A stretch of 64,000 bases of DNA, taken from Treponema denticola (GTDB lineage Bacteria; Spirochaetota; Spirochaetia; Treponematales; Treponemataceae). The stretch lies in NCBI RefSeq assembly GCF_024181405.1, contig NZ_CP051302.1, positions 620,001-684,000 of the forward strand. The letters are read 5' to 3'. Below, piece by piece: positions 49,476 to 58,160 of this stretch (position 1 is its first letter; each line of letters begins with the position of its first letter). Made by a program: the position numbers and the translations under genes. Below the pieces are notes generated by a model. The model was not told the origin of the DNA, searched no databases, and saw only the letters and a program-made list of their open reading frames with translations.

Positions 49476-52400
49476 ATGCCTCAGCCTCTAATAGATTCCT
49501 TACAAAATTCTATCCGCTCATGGAAGGACATGAAAAATGCCTTCGATGAGATAGATGAAAATTCTTATCCCTACAACATTACAGGAATTTCCGGAGGCCT
49601 TTTCGGATTTTTTTTAACGGAATATTTGTACAAAACCCGTAAGCCTGTCCTCGTGGTAGTTCCGACTGAAAAGGAAGCGGAAGCCGTAAGAGCCGACTTG
49701 GATTTCTCCGGAATAGAAAATTTTGTATTGCCTTGGTGGGGTTCTCTTGCCTATAGGCCTATTTCGCCGACGGCACCTGTGTTTTCCGAACGAGCCGAAG
49801 TGCTGATCCGCCTGCTTGAATCCGGGAATGAATCTTATACAAAAAACAAACCTCCCGTTTTTATCACCTGCCAGCGTTCTTTTTTAACTCCGGTTCCTCC
49901 GGCAGATTATTTAAAACAAAATAAGGTAGAAATTGCTGCAGGTTCAAGTCTTGATATTTTAAGCCTTGCAGAGCTTTTAAGTCTTTGGGGTTATATAAGA
50001 GTTCCGCGTGTAAGCGTGAGAGGTGAGTTTGCCTTGCGGGGAGAGGTCTTGGATATCTGCCTTGCTTCCAATTCGGGTTCGGAAAAAACGGCTTACCGAA
50101 TCCAATTTGATTTTGATAAGGTAGAAAAAATAAAGAGCTTTGATATAGTAAGCCAAGGTTCTTTAGAGGAATATAAAAAAATTAACTTCTATCCCGTAAA
50201 GGAAGTAATTTGGAATGATGAGCGTATTGACTGCTTGGAAAAAAAATTAAAAACCTATTCGGAATTTTCTGAAAGTATTTTAAAAATTATTGATGCCTTA
50301 AAAGAATATAAAACATTTGAAGGAGAAGAAATTTTTTATCCTCTTGCGTTTCAAAAATCTTCTTCCGTTTTAGAATATGCGGAATTAAATAAGATTCCTG
50401 TTTTTTATTCGGACTATGACAGACAAAAAAATTCTTCGGAAATTTTACTTAGAGAATATATGGGGCTTTATAAAAAAACAAAAACTCAGTTTGACGAAAA
50501 CGAAAAACGAAAAGCCCTTATTTCGGAATATCCCGAACCTCAACGCATCTTACTTCAATTTGAAAGCAATGTACAAAAATATAATAAGTCTATTTATTTT
50601 AGAACCTTAGCCGAGCAAGAAGATAAAAATAAAACTCTTAAATTTAAAACCGATCCTCCCCGCAGTTTTTTCGGGAACATAGTCTATTTACGCGAAGAAT
50701 TAAATAATCTTTTAAATGATGATTGGTCTATCTTCGTATTTGCCGAAAGCGATAATCAAGCTCTCCGTATCGAAGAGATTCTGCACGAAGACAGAATAAA
50801 AATTTTACCTTATAACCTTTCAGGCGGCTTCGGTATTCCTGATCTAAAAATTTTGGTAATCCACGAAAACGAGATTTTCGGCCGCCGCCGAAGAATTCCA
50901 AAATCGGTAAAGACTGCAAAGAGTTCGGTTATCGATACATTTATCGAATTAAATCCGGGAGACTATGTTGTTCATGTAAATTACGGCATAGGAAAATTCC
51001 GCGGTATCGAACGCGTTAAAATTTTAGATACGGAAAGAGATTATATAAATCTTTTATATGCAAATGATGAAACCGTTTTTATTCCGATTGAGCAGGCCGA
51101 CCTTGTTCAGCGTTATATAGGAAACGAAGGAGAGGCTCCTCATCTCGATATCCTCGGCTCAAAGTCTTGGGAGAACAGAAAGAACAAGGTAAAAAAATCG
51201 GTTGAAGATATAGCCGCAAAACTCATCGACCTTTATTCTAAAAGAAAGGCGAGCACGGGCTTTGCTTTTCAAAAAGATGATGAATGGCAAACAGCTTTTG
51301 AAGCGGCTTTTCCTTATGAAGAAACCGATGACCAGCTTACCTGCATTGCTGAGGTAAAAGAGGACATGGAAAAGCCTGTTCCTATGGATAGGCTTATCTG
51401 CGGAGATGTGGGTTACGGTAAAACCGAAGTTGCAATGCGGGCCGCCTTTAAGGCCGTGATGAGCGGTAAGCAGGTTGCCTTTTTGTCGCCTACAACTATT
51501 TTGACCGAGCAGCATTTTGAAACATTGGACAAGAGGTTTAAAAACTTCCCTGTAAAGTTAGCCCGTCTTTCCCGCTTTGTTCCAAAGGGTGAACAAAAAA
51601 AAGTTTTGGAAAAATTAAAAAAAGGCGAAGTGGATATTTTAATCGGAACTCACCGCATAATTCAAAAAGATGTTGTCTTTAAGGATTTGGGTTTGATGAT
51701 TGTCGATGAAGAACAACGCTTCGGTGTTAAGGATAAGGAAAGATTAAAACAGATGAAGCACAATGTGGACTGTCTTTCCCTTTCTGCAACTCCTATTCCG
51801 CGAACCCTTCACATGTCGCTTTTAAAAATAAGGGACATGAGCGTAATCGCAACTCCTCCTCAAAACAGAAAACCTGTTGAAACTGTTATCGCCGAGTTCA
51901 ATGCGGAAAAAGTTGCCGAAGTTATAAGACGGGAATCGGAGAGAGGCGGGCAGGTTTTTTATCTTCATAACAGGGTTGAAAGTTTGGATGAAACTCTTTT
52001 TATGCTTCAATCCCTTTTGCCCGAGATTATGATTGAAACGGCACACGGCCAAATGTCTCCTAACCAACTGGAAGAAATTTTTGAGCGCTTTAGTTTGGGC
52101 GGCTTTCAGGTTTTAATTGCGACCACCATTATCGAAAACGGCATTGACATTCCGAATGCCAATACCATCATCATAGACCGAGCCGATATGTACGGCGTTT
52201 CCCAGCTTTATCAGTTGAGGGGAAGGGTAGGCCGCTCCGACAAAAAAGCCTATGCCTATCTGTTGTATCCCGACGATAAGGCTCTTTCCGAAATTGCTAT
52301 GAAGCGATTGCAAGTTATTTCAGACTTTACCGAGCTCGGTTCCGGTTTTAAGATTGCGATGAAGGATATGGAAATAAGAGGAGCCGGAAATCTTTTGGGC

Positions 52401-52943
52401 AGGGAACAATCGGGAGATATTTATTCCGTCGGCTTTGATTTATATTTGCGCCTTTTGGACGAGGCTGTTCAAAAACTTCAAAACCAAGATTATGAGCCTG
52501 TTCAAGAATCCGTTATCGAGCTTGAGTATTCGGGCTTTATACCCGATTCCTATATTTCAAGTCCCGAAACCAAAATGGAAGTTTATAAAAAAATTGCAGC
52601 CGTTAAGGTGCAAGGAGACCTCGACAGAGTCTACTCCGAAATTCTTGACCGCTTCGGCCCTGCCCCCTCCGAAGTGGAAAGCCTTTTGGCTCTTTCCGAA
52701 ATAAAAATTATCTGCAATCATCTTTCGATTGCAAGCCTAAAAGAAAGAAAGGCTGCCGTCCGCATCGAGTTTGCCCGTGTATCAAAAATCTCGGTGGATA
52801 AACTTTTACGCATGATAAAAGAATCCGCAGGCCGTGTAAGTCTTGACCCAAAAGCCCCGAATGTCCTCATCCTCCAAACCGGCAAAATCGGCTTAAAAGA
52901 AAAAAGCGAATTCATCCGCGAAAAACTCGGCAGCTTGATGTAG
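49476..52943 (+). CDS. mfd: Transcription-repair coupling factor
   Basis: A 1155-residue Mfd, normal length. N-terminal UvrB-like region (ITGISGGLFGFFLTEYLYKT), the RNA-polymerase-interaction region (PGDYVVHVNYGIGKFRGIER), and the RecG-type translocase: CGDVGYGKTEVAMRAAFKAV, DEEQRFGVKDKERLK, SATPIPRTLHMS, IENGIDIPNANTIIIDRAD, QLRGRVGRSDKKAYAYLL and the TRG-like IRGAGNLLGREQSG. It removes RNA polymerase stalled at lesions and recruits UvrA. The start abuts the TPR gene stop. Confidence 0.97.
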   Translation: MPQPLIDSLQNSIRSWKDMKNAFDEIDENSYPYNITGISGGLFGFFLTEYLYKTRKPVLVVVPTEKEAEAVRADLDFSGIENFVLPWWGSLAYRPISPTAPVFSERAEVLIRLLESGNESYTKNKPPVFITCQRSFLTPVPPADYLKQNKVEIAAGSSLDILSLAELLSLWGYIRVPRVSVRGEFALRGEVLDICLASNSGSEKTAYRIQFDFDKVEKIKSFDIVSQGSLEEYKKINFYPVKEVIWNDERIDCLEKKLKTYSEFSESILKIIDALKEYKTFEGEEIFYPLAFQKSSSVLEYAELNKIPVFYSDYDRQKNSSEILLREYMGLYKKTKTQFDENEKRKALISEYPEPQRILLQFESNVQKYNKSIYFRTLAEQEDKNKTLKFKTDPPRSFFGNIVYLREELNNLLNDDWSIFVFAESDNQALRIEEILHEDRIKILPYNLSGGFGIPDLKILVIHENEIFGRRRRIPKSVKTAKSSVIDTFIELNPGDYVVHVNYGIGKFRGIERVKILDTERDYINLLYANDETVFIPIEQADLVQRYIGNEGEAPHLDILGSKSWENRKNKVKKSVEDIAAKLIDLYSKRKASTGFAFQKDDEWQTAFEAAFPYEETDDQLTCIAEVKEDMEKPVPMDRLICGDVGYGKTEVAMRAAFKAVMSGKQVAFLSPTTILTEQHFETLDKRFKNFPVKLARLSRFVPKGEQKKVLEKLKKGEVDILIGTHRIIQKDVVFKDLGLMIVDEEQRFGVKDKERLKQMKHNVDCLSLSATPIPRTLHMSLLKIRDMSVIATPPQNRKPVETVIAEFNAEKVAEVIRRESERGGQVFYLHNRVESLDETLFMLQSLLPEIMIETAHGQMSPNQLEEIFERFSLGGFQVLIATTIIENGIDIPNANTIIIDRADMYGVSQLYQLRGRVGRSDKKAYAYLLYPDDKALSEIAMKRLQVISDFTELGSGFKIAMKDMEIRGAGNLLGREQSGDIYSVGFDLYLRLLDEAVQKLQNQDYEPVQESVIELEYSGFIPDSYISSPETKMEVYKKIAAVKVQGDLDRVYSEILDRFGPAPSEVESLLALSEIKIICNHLSIASLKERKAAVRIEFARVSKISVDKLLRMIKESAGRVSLDPKAPNVLILQTGKIGLKEKSEFIREKLGSLM

Positions 52944-52975
52944 GAATTTCTCTTGCAAAATTTAAACAAATATGA

Positions 52976-52981
52976 TACTAT
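52976..52981 (+). promoter_or_regulatory. Possible leaderless-type promoter (-10) of the membrane LuxR gene
   Basis: TTGCAA (52953-52958), 17-nt spacer, TACTAT (52976-52981), 5 nt to ATG 52987 without a ribosome site. Confidence 0.4.
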
Positions 52982-52986
52982 AAATT

Positions 52987-53727
52987 ATGGTGAAGAGAAT
53001 TTGGGTATCTTTTAAAGAATTTATTTACTCCCAAGACCTGATAAAGAAATCAAGGTATTTAGCCTGTTTTTTTTGTTTTATTATGTTAAACATCATTCTA
53101 TTTATGTATTTTAAAATTCTTCCAAGTAATAGCATAATTTTTATATCAAACATACTTATTTTTTTTATATTTTTGTTTTTAATACTTAAACCAAGATACA
53201 GTCTATTATGGTCATTAATTGCCTGTATTGCTTTTTTTGTCAATATATTTGTTGGAGGAAATGTTCTGGGGTTGCTTTTCTATTGTGTAAGCCTATTAAT
53301 TTTATGGCGGTGTAATTTTTTTAAAAATCATACTATTTTTAAATTAACTTTTGTTTTATTTTTTTTTATTTTTGCCTTTATTTGCCAATATATAAATTTT
53401 GGAATAGAGTTATTAAAAGTAAGCCTTTTTAATATTTCCGTAGTCTTAATACTCATAGCCGCCAGTTTAGTTTTTTTTGCTCATGATTTAAGAAAATATT
53501 ACACTAAAAAAAATATTTTTAATATCTCTCAACTGAATTTAACAGTCCGTCAGACTAAGTGTTTTATCTTAGCTTCCATGCAATTATCCTTTAAGGAAAT
53601 TGGTGAACGACTCTGTGTTTCTGAATCCGTTATAAAAAAGGAAATGACCAGAATATATCAAACTCTTAATATAAACAACTATGCCGATTTCCTTATTTTT
53701 GTCGAAAAGTACGAAATAGTTGAGTAA
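52987..53727 (+). CDS. Membrane-bound LuxR-type regulator
   Basis: A 246-residue protein with five to six N-terminal membrane helices (about residues 20-165) and a C-terminal LuxR-family helix-turn-helix (LTVRQTKCFILASMQLSFKE then IGERLCVSESVIKKEM). It would be a one-component regulator anchored in the inner membrane, reading a membrane or envelope signal. No sensor domain is recognised. A strong terminator follows it. The lipoprotein genes downstream are possible targets, by proximity only. Confidence 0.75.
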   Translation: MVKRIWVSFKEFIYSQDLIKKSRYLACFFCFIMLNIILFMYFKILPSNSIIFISNILIFFIFLFLILKPRYSLLWSLIACIAFFVNIFVGGNVLGLLFYCVSLLILWRCNFFKNHTIFKLTFVLFFFIFAFICQYINFGIELLKVSLFNISVVLILIAASLVFFAHDLRKYYTKKNIFNISQLNLTVRQTKCFILASMQLSFKEIGERLCVSESVIKKEMTRIYQTLNINNYADFLIFVEKYEIVE

Positions 53728-53745
53728 CAAATAAGAGCTTTATCG

Positions 53746-53778
53746 GAACCAAAGTTCTTTTTTATGGAACTTTGGTTC
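53746..53778 (+). terminator. Intrinsic terminator after the LuxR-type gene
   Basis: GAACCAAAGTTC (53746-53757) pairs perfectly with GAACTTTGGTTC (53767-53778) around a T-rich 9-nt loop, followed by TTTGCTATTTTT. Confidence 0.85.
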
Positions 53779-53845
53779 TTTGCTATTTTTCCATTGACAG
53801 ATAAAAAAAAATCTCACATACTGTTTTTAGTATGGAGGTTTTTAT

Positions 53846-54823
53846 ATGAAAAAGAGATATTTTTACTTTTTTATTTTGATTGTTGGTCTAATTGCGGCAT
53901 GTAGAAATGAGGTGAATAATCCAGGCAAACCCGCTTTGTTTGAAGAGAATCCTGTAACTATCAAATGAAATTCTAAAAAAGGTTCCTCAATTGATAGTTT
54001 TCAGGCAAATGTACAGATTCATACTATGAATAACCGTACAGATACATATGCAAAGCTTCAAGAAACTTATCGTTTATCGATCAAAACGATTGGGCAAAGA
54101 ATTCTTACACGGATTGATTTTCCGGCAGAGGAAAAATACGATATCTCGGCTAGATCAATAATTACCGATGGAAAAGAAGTAATATTTTTTGATCCCAAAA
54201 CTGAAGTTATCGAAAATAGGCTAATGCTAAAAGATGATATTGATTCGAGCCTACATTTTTTAAAGCCGGAAACTGCTTTAAGCAGGGTAAATTTAAAGTT
54301 TATTCGTTCTGAAGCTTCCCGTTTGGCATTGGATATGCAAGAAGATACGGAAAACGGCTTATTTGTTTTAAATTTACCTCCCGCTCTTTTATCGAAAAAT
54401 AATTATGAAAAGCTGCTATCATCCCGTATTTGTTTTGATATGAATAACGAAATTCTTCAAGAAGTGGAAAATGTATATATTCAGGAGGATGGAACTAAAA
54501 TAACAAGCAAAACAAATATTGTATACGAAGAAAAAGACGGTGTTCCGGTAAAAGTAGGAAGTTTTACCGAAATAGATGTTCAAAATCCTAATAAAATAGA
54601 AGTTGTCTCAGAAGGTACCGTTATTTATGATAGTGCGGATGATGTACCTGAAATTACTGCCGAAAAACTTGCCGAATTGCAGCAAAATGGAGTGGTAAGT
54701 GAGAAAAAAGATATGATTTTTGGTGATCCGGGTGATTTAAGCTATAAAGAAACGGTTATAGAATTGTATGAAGATATTAAAATAAATGAGGCAGATGACT
54801 CATTATTTAAACTTTTATTATAA
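53846..54823 (+). pseudogene. Exported lipoprotein gene interrupted by an in-frame TGA
   Basis: TGGAGG precedes ATG 53846. The first 40 codons give a lipoprotein signal (FILIVGLIAAC) and a short mature part, then TGA at 53966-53968. The same frame continues with NSKKGSSIDSFQANVQIHTM and 258 more residues (to 54823), a beta-rich lipoprotein-like region without a signal of its own, so the two parts were one gene of about 325 residues. TGA may be a nonsense change (for example from TGG), a selenocysteine codon (treponemes use Sec) or a sequencing error. The downstream part is also readable from ATG 54026, but with no ribosome site. The mature region vaguely resembles outer-membrane lipoprotein-sorting (LolA-like) folds. 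Confidence 0.68.
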
Positions 54824-54845
54824 AATTAACGTGAGGAGAAATAAA

Positions 54846-56042
54846 ATGAAAAAAATAATGATTACTTTGTTTTTTAGTTTTTGTATTTTAGGTGCTTTTT
54901 CGGAAGAAAGTAAATCAAAATCAAAGGCAAGCGAATTTAATAATTTAGACAGCGGTATAAAAACCTACAAATTTGAAGGCTTTCAATTTTTGAACTACCA
55001 GCCTTCTTCGTATGGTCTTCAAGATATTATCAATGATGAATACGGCTTCATCAAAGAAAATAACAATAATGAAAAATTTGCAATTGCAGGTCACAGTCAA
55101 GGCGGTTTGCCTGCCGTAAATGCCAAAATAAGAAGAGATGTAGAGATTATTCATGGTGGCTGTATCAGTGTTTTAGCTATACCAATCGCTAGTGGTTTAA
55201 TTCTTAACTTTGGAGAGGTTTTTGGATTTTTAACTGAAGGAAATATCCTCGATAGAATTTGGAATTTTGTCAACGATAAAATATTACCGAATGACGGTAT
55301 TATGGCTTGGCTTAAACCTTGTTTAAAGGCTATTTCTCCGGCAGCATCGGATGAAATATTGAACGGTATGGGCGAAATTCGTGACATGATTCCACAAAGC
55401 AACTTTATAAGGAAATATGTTTTAGAGAGTAATGCTTATACATATAAGGTTCAAACAGGAACTGAAAGGCTCCTTAGATGGACTAGAGTAACAAACCGTT
55501 GGGGCTGGCAATATTGGGTACTGCGTTGGCATTACACTCCTGTTTACAGTTGGTATACAGCATATAATCATGTTTCAAAACTTCCTAATGAAATACCTGT
55601 GGGCTATATTGTAGGACTAAAAAATAACACTCTAGATATGCTGCCCGACTCTGCAAATATTAGGGAAAAAATTGATGCTTTCGGTCATGGTATGGATTTT
55701 GTCAGAAAAATCCATATTGCAAAATGCTGCTTTATTTGGGGATTATTTAGCGGAAGCCCCAGATATGCCCGCCAGTGTGCGGCTGCCCGAGACTACTGCT
55801 ATAACATCGATAGTAATATAAATAAACTCCTAGGCTCTGATGAACATGACTGTTTGGTGGCAAAAGAAAGTCAATTTATACCTAAAACTATCCATCCAAA
55901 ATCTATCGATATTGAAGGGAAACCCTATGTTACCTTTGATTATAACCATGCTGAAATTTTTTATAAAGATTCAGGAAAGCCTCCTGAAGATGTAAAAAGA
56001 ATGATAGAGACAATGATTAAAACAGGTACAAAAAAAAGATAA
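54846..56042 (+). CDS. Exported protein with a lipase-like GHSQGG motif
   Basis: A 398-residue protein. ATG 54846 with GTGAGGAGAAAT is used; the open frame extends further upstream into the previous gene. A signal peptide (MITLFFSFCILGAFSE) precedes a region containing GHSQGG (residues 82-87), the nucleophile-elbow pattern of alpha/beta hydrolases. Later it carries Trp-rich and cysteine-rich stretches (RWGWQYWVLRWHYTPVYSWY, CCFIWGLFSGSPRYARQCAA). It could be a secreted lipase or esterase; the catalytic acid and His are not certain. A hairpin follows the stop. Confidence 0.6.
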   Translation: MKKIMITLFFSFCILGAFSEESKSKSKASEFNNLDSGIKTYKFEGFQFLNYQPSSYGLQDIINDEYGFIKENNNNEKFAIAGHSQGGLPAVNAKIRRDVEIIHGGCISVLAIPIASGLILNFGEVFGFLTEGNILDRIWNFVNDKILPNDGIMAWLKPCLKAISPAASDEILNGMGEIRDMIPQSNFIRKYVLESNAYTYKVQTGTERLLRWTRVTNRWGWQYWVLRWHYTPVYSWYTAYNHVSKLPNEIPVGYIVGLKNNTLDMLPDSANIREKIDAFGHGMDFVRKIHIAKCCFIWGLFSGSPRYARQCAAARDYCYNIDSNINKLLGSDEHDCLVAKESQFIPKTIHPKSIDIEGKPYVTFDYNHAEIFYKDSGKPPEDVKRMIETMIKTGTKKR

Positions 56043-56045
56043 TAA

Positions 56046-56088
56046 AAAATTTATGGTGGGCTTTTATTTTAAACTCGCCATAAATTTT
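56046..56088 (+). terminator. Long hairpin between the hydrolase-like gene and the next lipoprotein gene
   Basis: AAAATTTATGGTGGG pairs with CTCGCCATAAATTTT (11 bp perfect, then G-U pairs). It directly precedes AAGGAGAAAAAC and may act as a terminator or attenuator. Confidence 0.6.
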
Positions 56089-56098
56089 AAGGAGAAAA

Positions 56099-56142
56099 AC
56101 TTATGAAAAAACTGTCTATAGTGTGTGTATTGATGTTTATTA
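56099..56142 (+). repeat. Duplicated lipoprotein leader, copy 1
   Basis: A 44-nt stretch including the ATG and the first 13 codons (MKKLSIVCVLMFI) is identical to 57473-57516, and the preceding GGAGAAA is shared too. It shows a local duplication of ribosome site plus signal-peptide start. Confidence 0.9.
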
Positions 56143-57457
56143 CGGTAATTTTTACCTCCTGCGATTTATTGTTCGGCGGTAAAAGAAAGCCCATAGAAGA
56201 AAACAACGAACCTGTATATAAGCCCGATTATGCATGGCAATTACAGCTGGACGGTAAACAGCTTAGTTCTCAGGCTTATACCGAGGGTAAATATTTTTAT
56301 TTATTGGAATTTATTGCCGAAGTAAATAATGAAGGGAAAAGAATACAAGAAAAGATAAGACTTGTTAAGATAGATATGGAAAGCGGCACTTATGTGTGGA
56401 AGTCTTCAAAAGTATTTAAGGATAAATATGTAAATTTTTCTTTTTCTAATATTGTCAAGATAGAAGACAGATTATATTATATGCGCCCTACGGTATAGTC
56501 TATTGCCATTCGGATTTAACGGGAGATGTGCTGGCTGCTGTACGAATAGGCAAAACCGAAAAAGAAGCTATTTTTAATAGCTGTCTTTATGATATAGTTA
56601 CCGATGGTATAGACATTTATTGGTCAACCAGAGGTAACAGCGACCTTATGTTTAGACCATTTGTTAAATTAGAGGTTTCAAAAATAGATTATACTCATAG
56701 CAGTGAAATACAAACGATTATACCCGAATCAATATATGTAAGAGAAAATTATAAAGAATGTACTGTTTTGACAGCTCCGATAATCGAAAACCGTATTTTA
56801 TATTTTATAACAATGAATACATATACGCCCATAGATAAAGGAAAGTGTATTCTTGTAGCTATAGATTTAACTACAAAGACCGTGTTATGGGAAACGGAGA
56901 TTGAAAAACTTTGCGGTTCGGTTGCCAATTCCCTGTATGTCCATGACGATATTTTATATATTTTGGACAGCAGTCTTTTAAAAGTAAACAAAAATACGGG
57001 AAAGATACTTTTCAGATATGATGAAGAAGAAGGACCTGTTTTTACAAAGCCCCTAATAACACCTTCAGAGTATATATGCGGTATTCAGTATCATGAGGGA
57101 AAATTTTATTATACCACTGTTGCATCAAGGGATGCTCATTTACAGATAAACATAGCAAAAGAGCATGTATATTCACTTGTCTGTGTAAATGCGGAAGATT
57201 TTAGATTGGAATGGGGTTTTCATCCTGTGGGAGGAACAAGCAGTACTTTTCCTATTATTGCAAATGACAGGGCATATATTGTAACCCATTTAGACGGATT
57301 GCGTGTTTTTGACATAAAAACCGGACAACTTATAGGTGTAGATAAAACAGTCTTGGGCTGGGGCGATGAAGTAACTTTTTTATATAAAAATTACTATATC
57401 TTTTTTAATACCGACTTTGATACAAATAGGGCTAAACTTTGTGCAATAAGAGTTTAA
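56103..57457 (+). pseudogene. Lipoprotein, probably beta-propeller, with a frameshift near 56480
   Basis: The first frame begins with a lipoprotein signal (IFTSC) and runs to a stop at 56498 after RLYYMRPTV. Moving the frame by one base near 56478-56481 continues as YAPYGIVYCHSDLTGDVLAA and on to 57457, so the intact product would be about 451 residues. The downstream part has PQQ/WD-type propeller features: TTKTVLWETEIEKLCGS, NKNTGKILFRYDEEE and RLEWGFHPVGG. It is likely a surface lipoprotein. The lesion looks like loss of one T in a TATTAT run and could be real or a sequencing error. Confidence 0.7.
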
Positions 57458-57472
57458 GAAGATAGGAGAAAC

Positions 57473-57516
57473 ACTTATGAAAAAACTGTCTATAGTGTGT
57501 GTATTGATGTTTATTA
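57473..57516 (+). repeat. Duplicated lipoprotein leader, copy 2
   Basis: Identical over 44 nt to 56099-56142, after which the two genes diverge completely. Confidence 0.9.
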
Positions 57517-58160
57517 TATTAGGATGTAAGCAATTTCAAGACAAATCTAATGAAATCGGTATAAGAGTTTTAATTGAATCAGATAAATCCGATGAAAGTA
57601 TGGTAAAAGTTTTTTTGGAAGATAAAACAGGTAATGCCGTAACTGCTGCCCGTATTATTTGTATCGATAAATATAATCGTGCAGAGTTTTTGGAATTTGA
57701 TTCTTCAAAATATTACTATTGGAGAAAAATGTCTCTCCCTGCTTCCGGAAATGTTATAATCCATATTAAAACCAATGCTGCGGCTCAAGAAAACAAATTA
57801 ACCATTCCTCATGAAAAAATATTAGAAGCGGCTCAATTAATTGTTTTTCAAGATAGTTCAGGCAAGTCTATTTTAAAAGGTGAATCTGTTTCAAATACCG
57901 ATAATATACAAATTGCTTGGAAGTCGTGCGGCAAAAATTGTATTTATACGGTAGAAGTAAAAAATACCTTTGATACTGTTTATAGCTATGCGACTAATGC
58001 GTGTAATATTATAATTCCTGCTAATACACTTAAAAAAAATAATAATTATCGATTGGTTGTAACTGCTCAAAAATATTTTGGAGATCCTTTACTTGAAAAA
58101 TATAACTATTATTCTGTTTCATCAATACAGACAGGAGGTGTTAATTTTGCTGCGGAATAA
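57477..58160 (+). CDS. Hypothetical lipoprotein
   Basis: A 227-residue protein with a lipoprotein signal (MFIILGC) that is a near copy of the preceding gene's leader. The mature part is beta-rich with paired cysteines (SCGKNC) and a fibronectin-like final segment (IYTVEVKNTFDTVYSYATNA). No family is recognised. AGGAGAAACACTT precedes the ATG. It overlaps the start of the metalloprotease gene by 14 nt, so the two are translationally coupled. Confidence 0.7.
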   Translation: MKKLSIVCVLMFIILGCKQFQDKSNEIGIRVLIESDKSDESMVKVFLEDKTGNAVTAARIICIDKYNRAEFLEFDSSKYYYWRKMSLPASGNVIIHIKTNAAAQENKLTIPHEKILEAAQLIVFQDSSGKSILKGESVSNTDNIQIAWKSCGKNCIYTVEVKNTFDTVYSYATNACNIIIPANTLKKNNNYRLVVTAQKYFGDPLLEKYNYYSVSSIQTGGVNFAAE

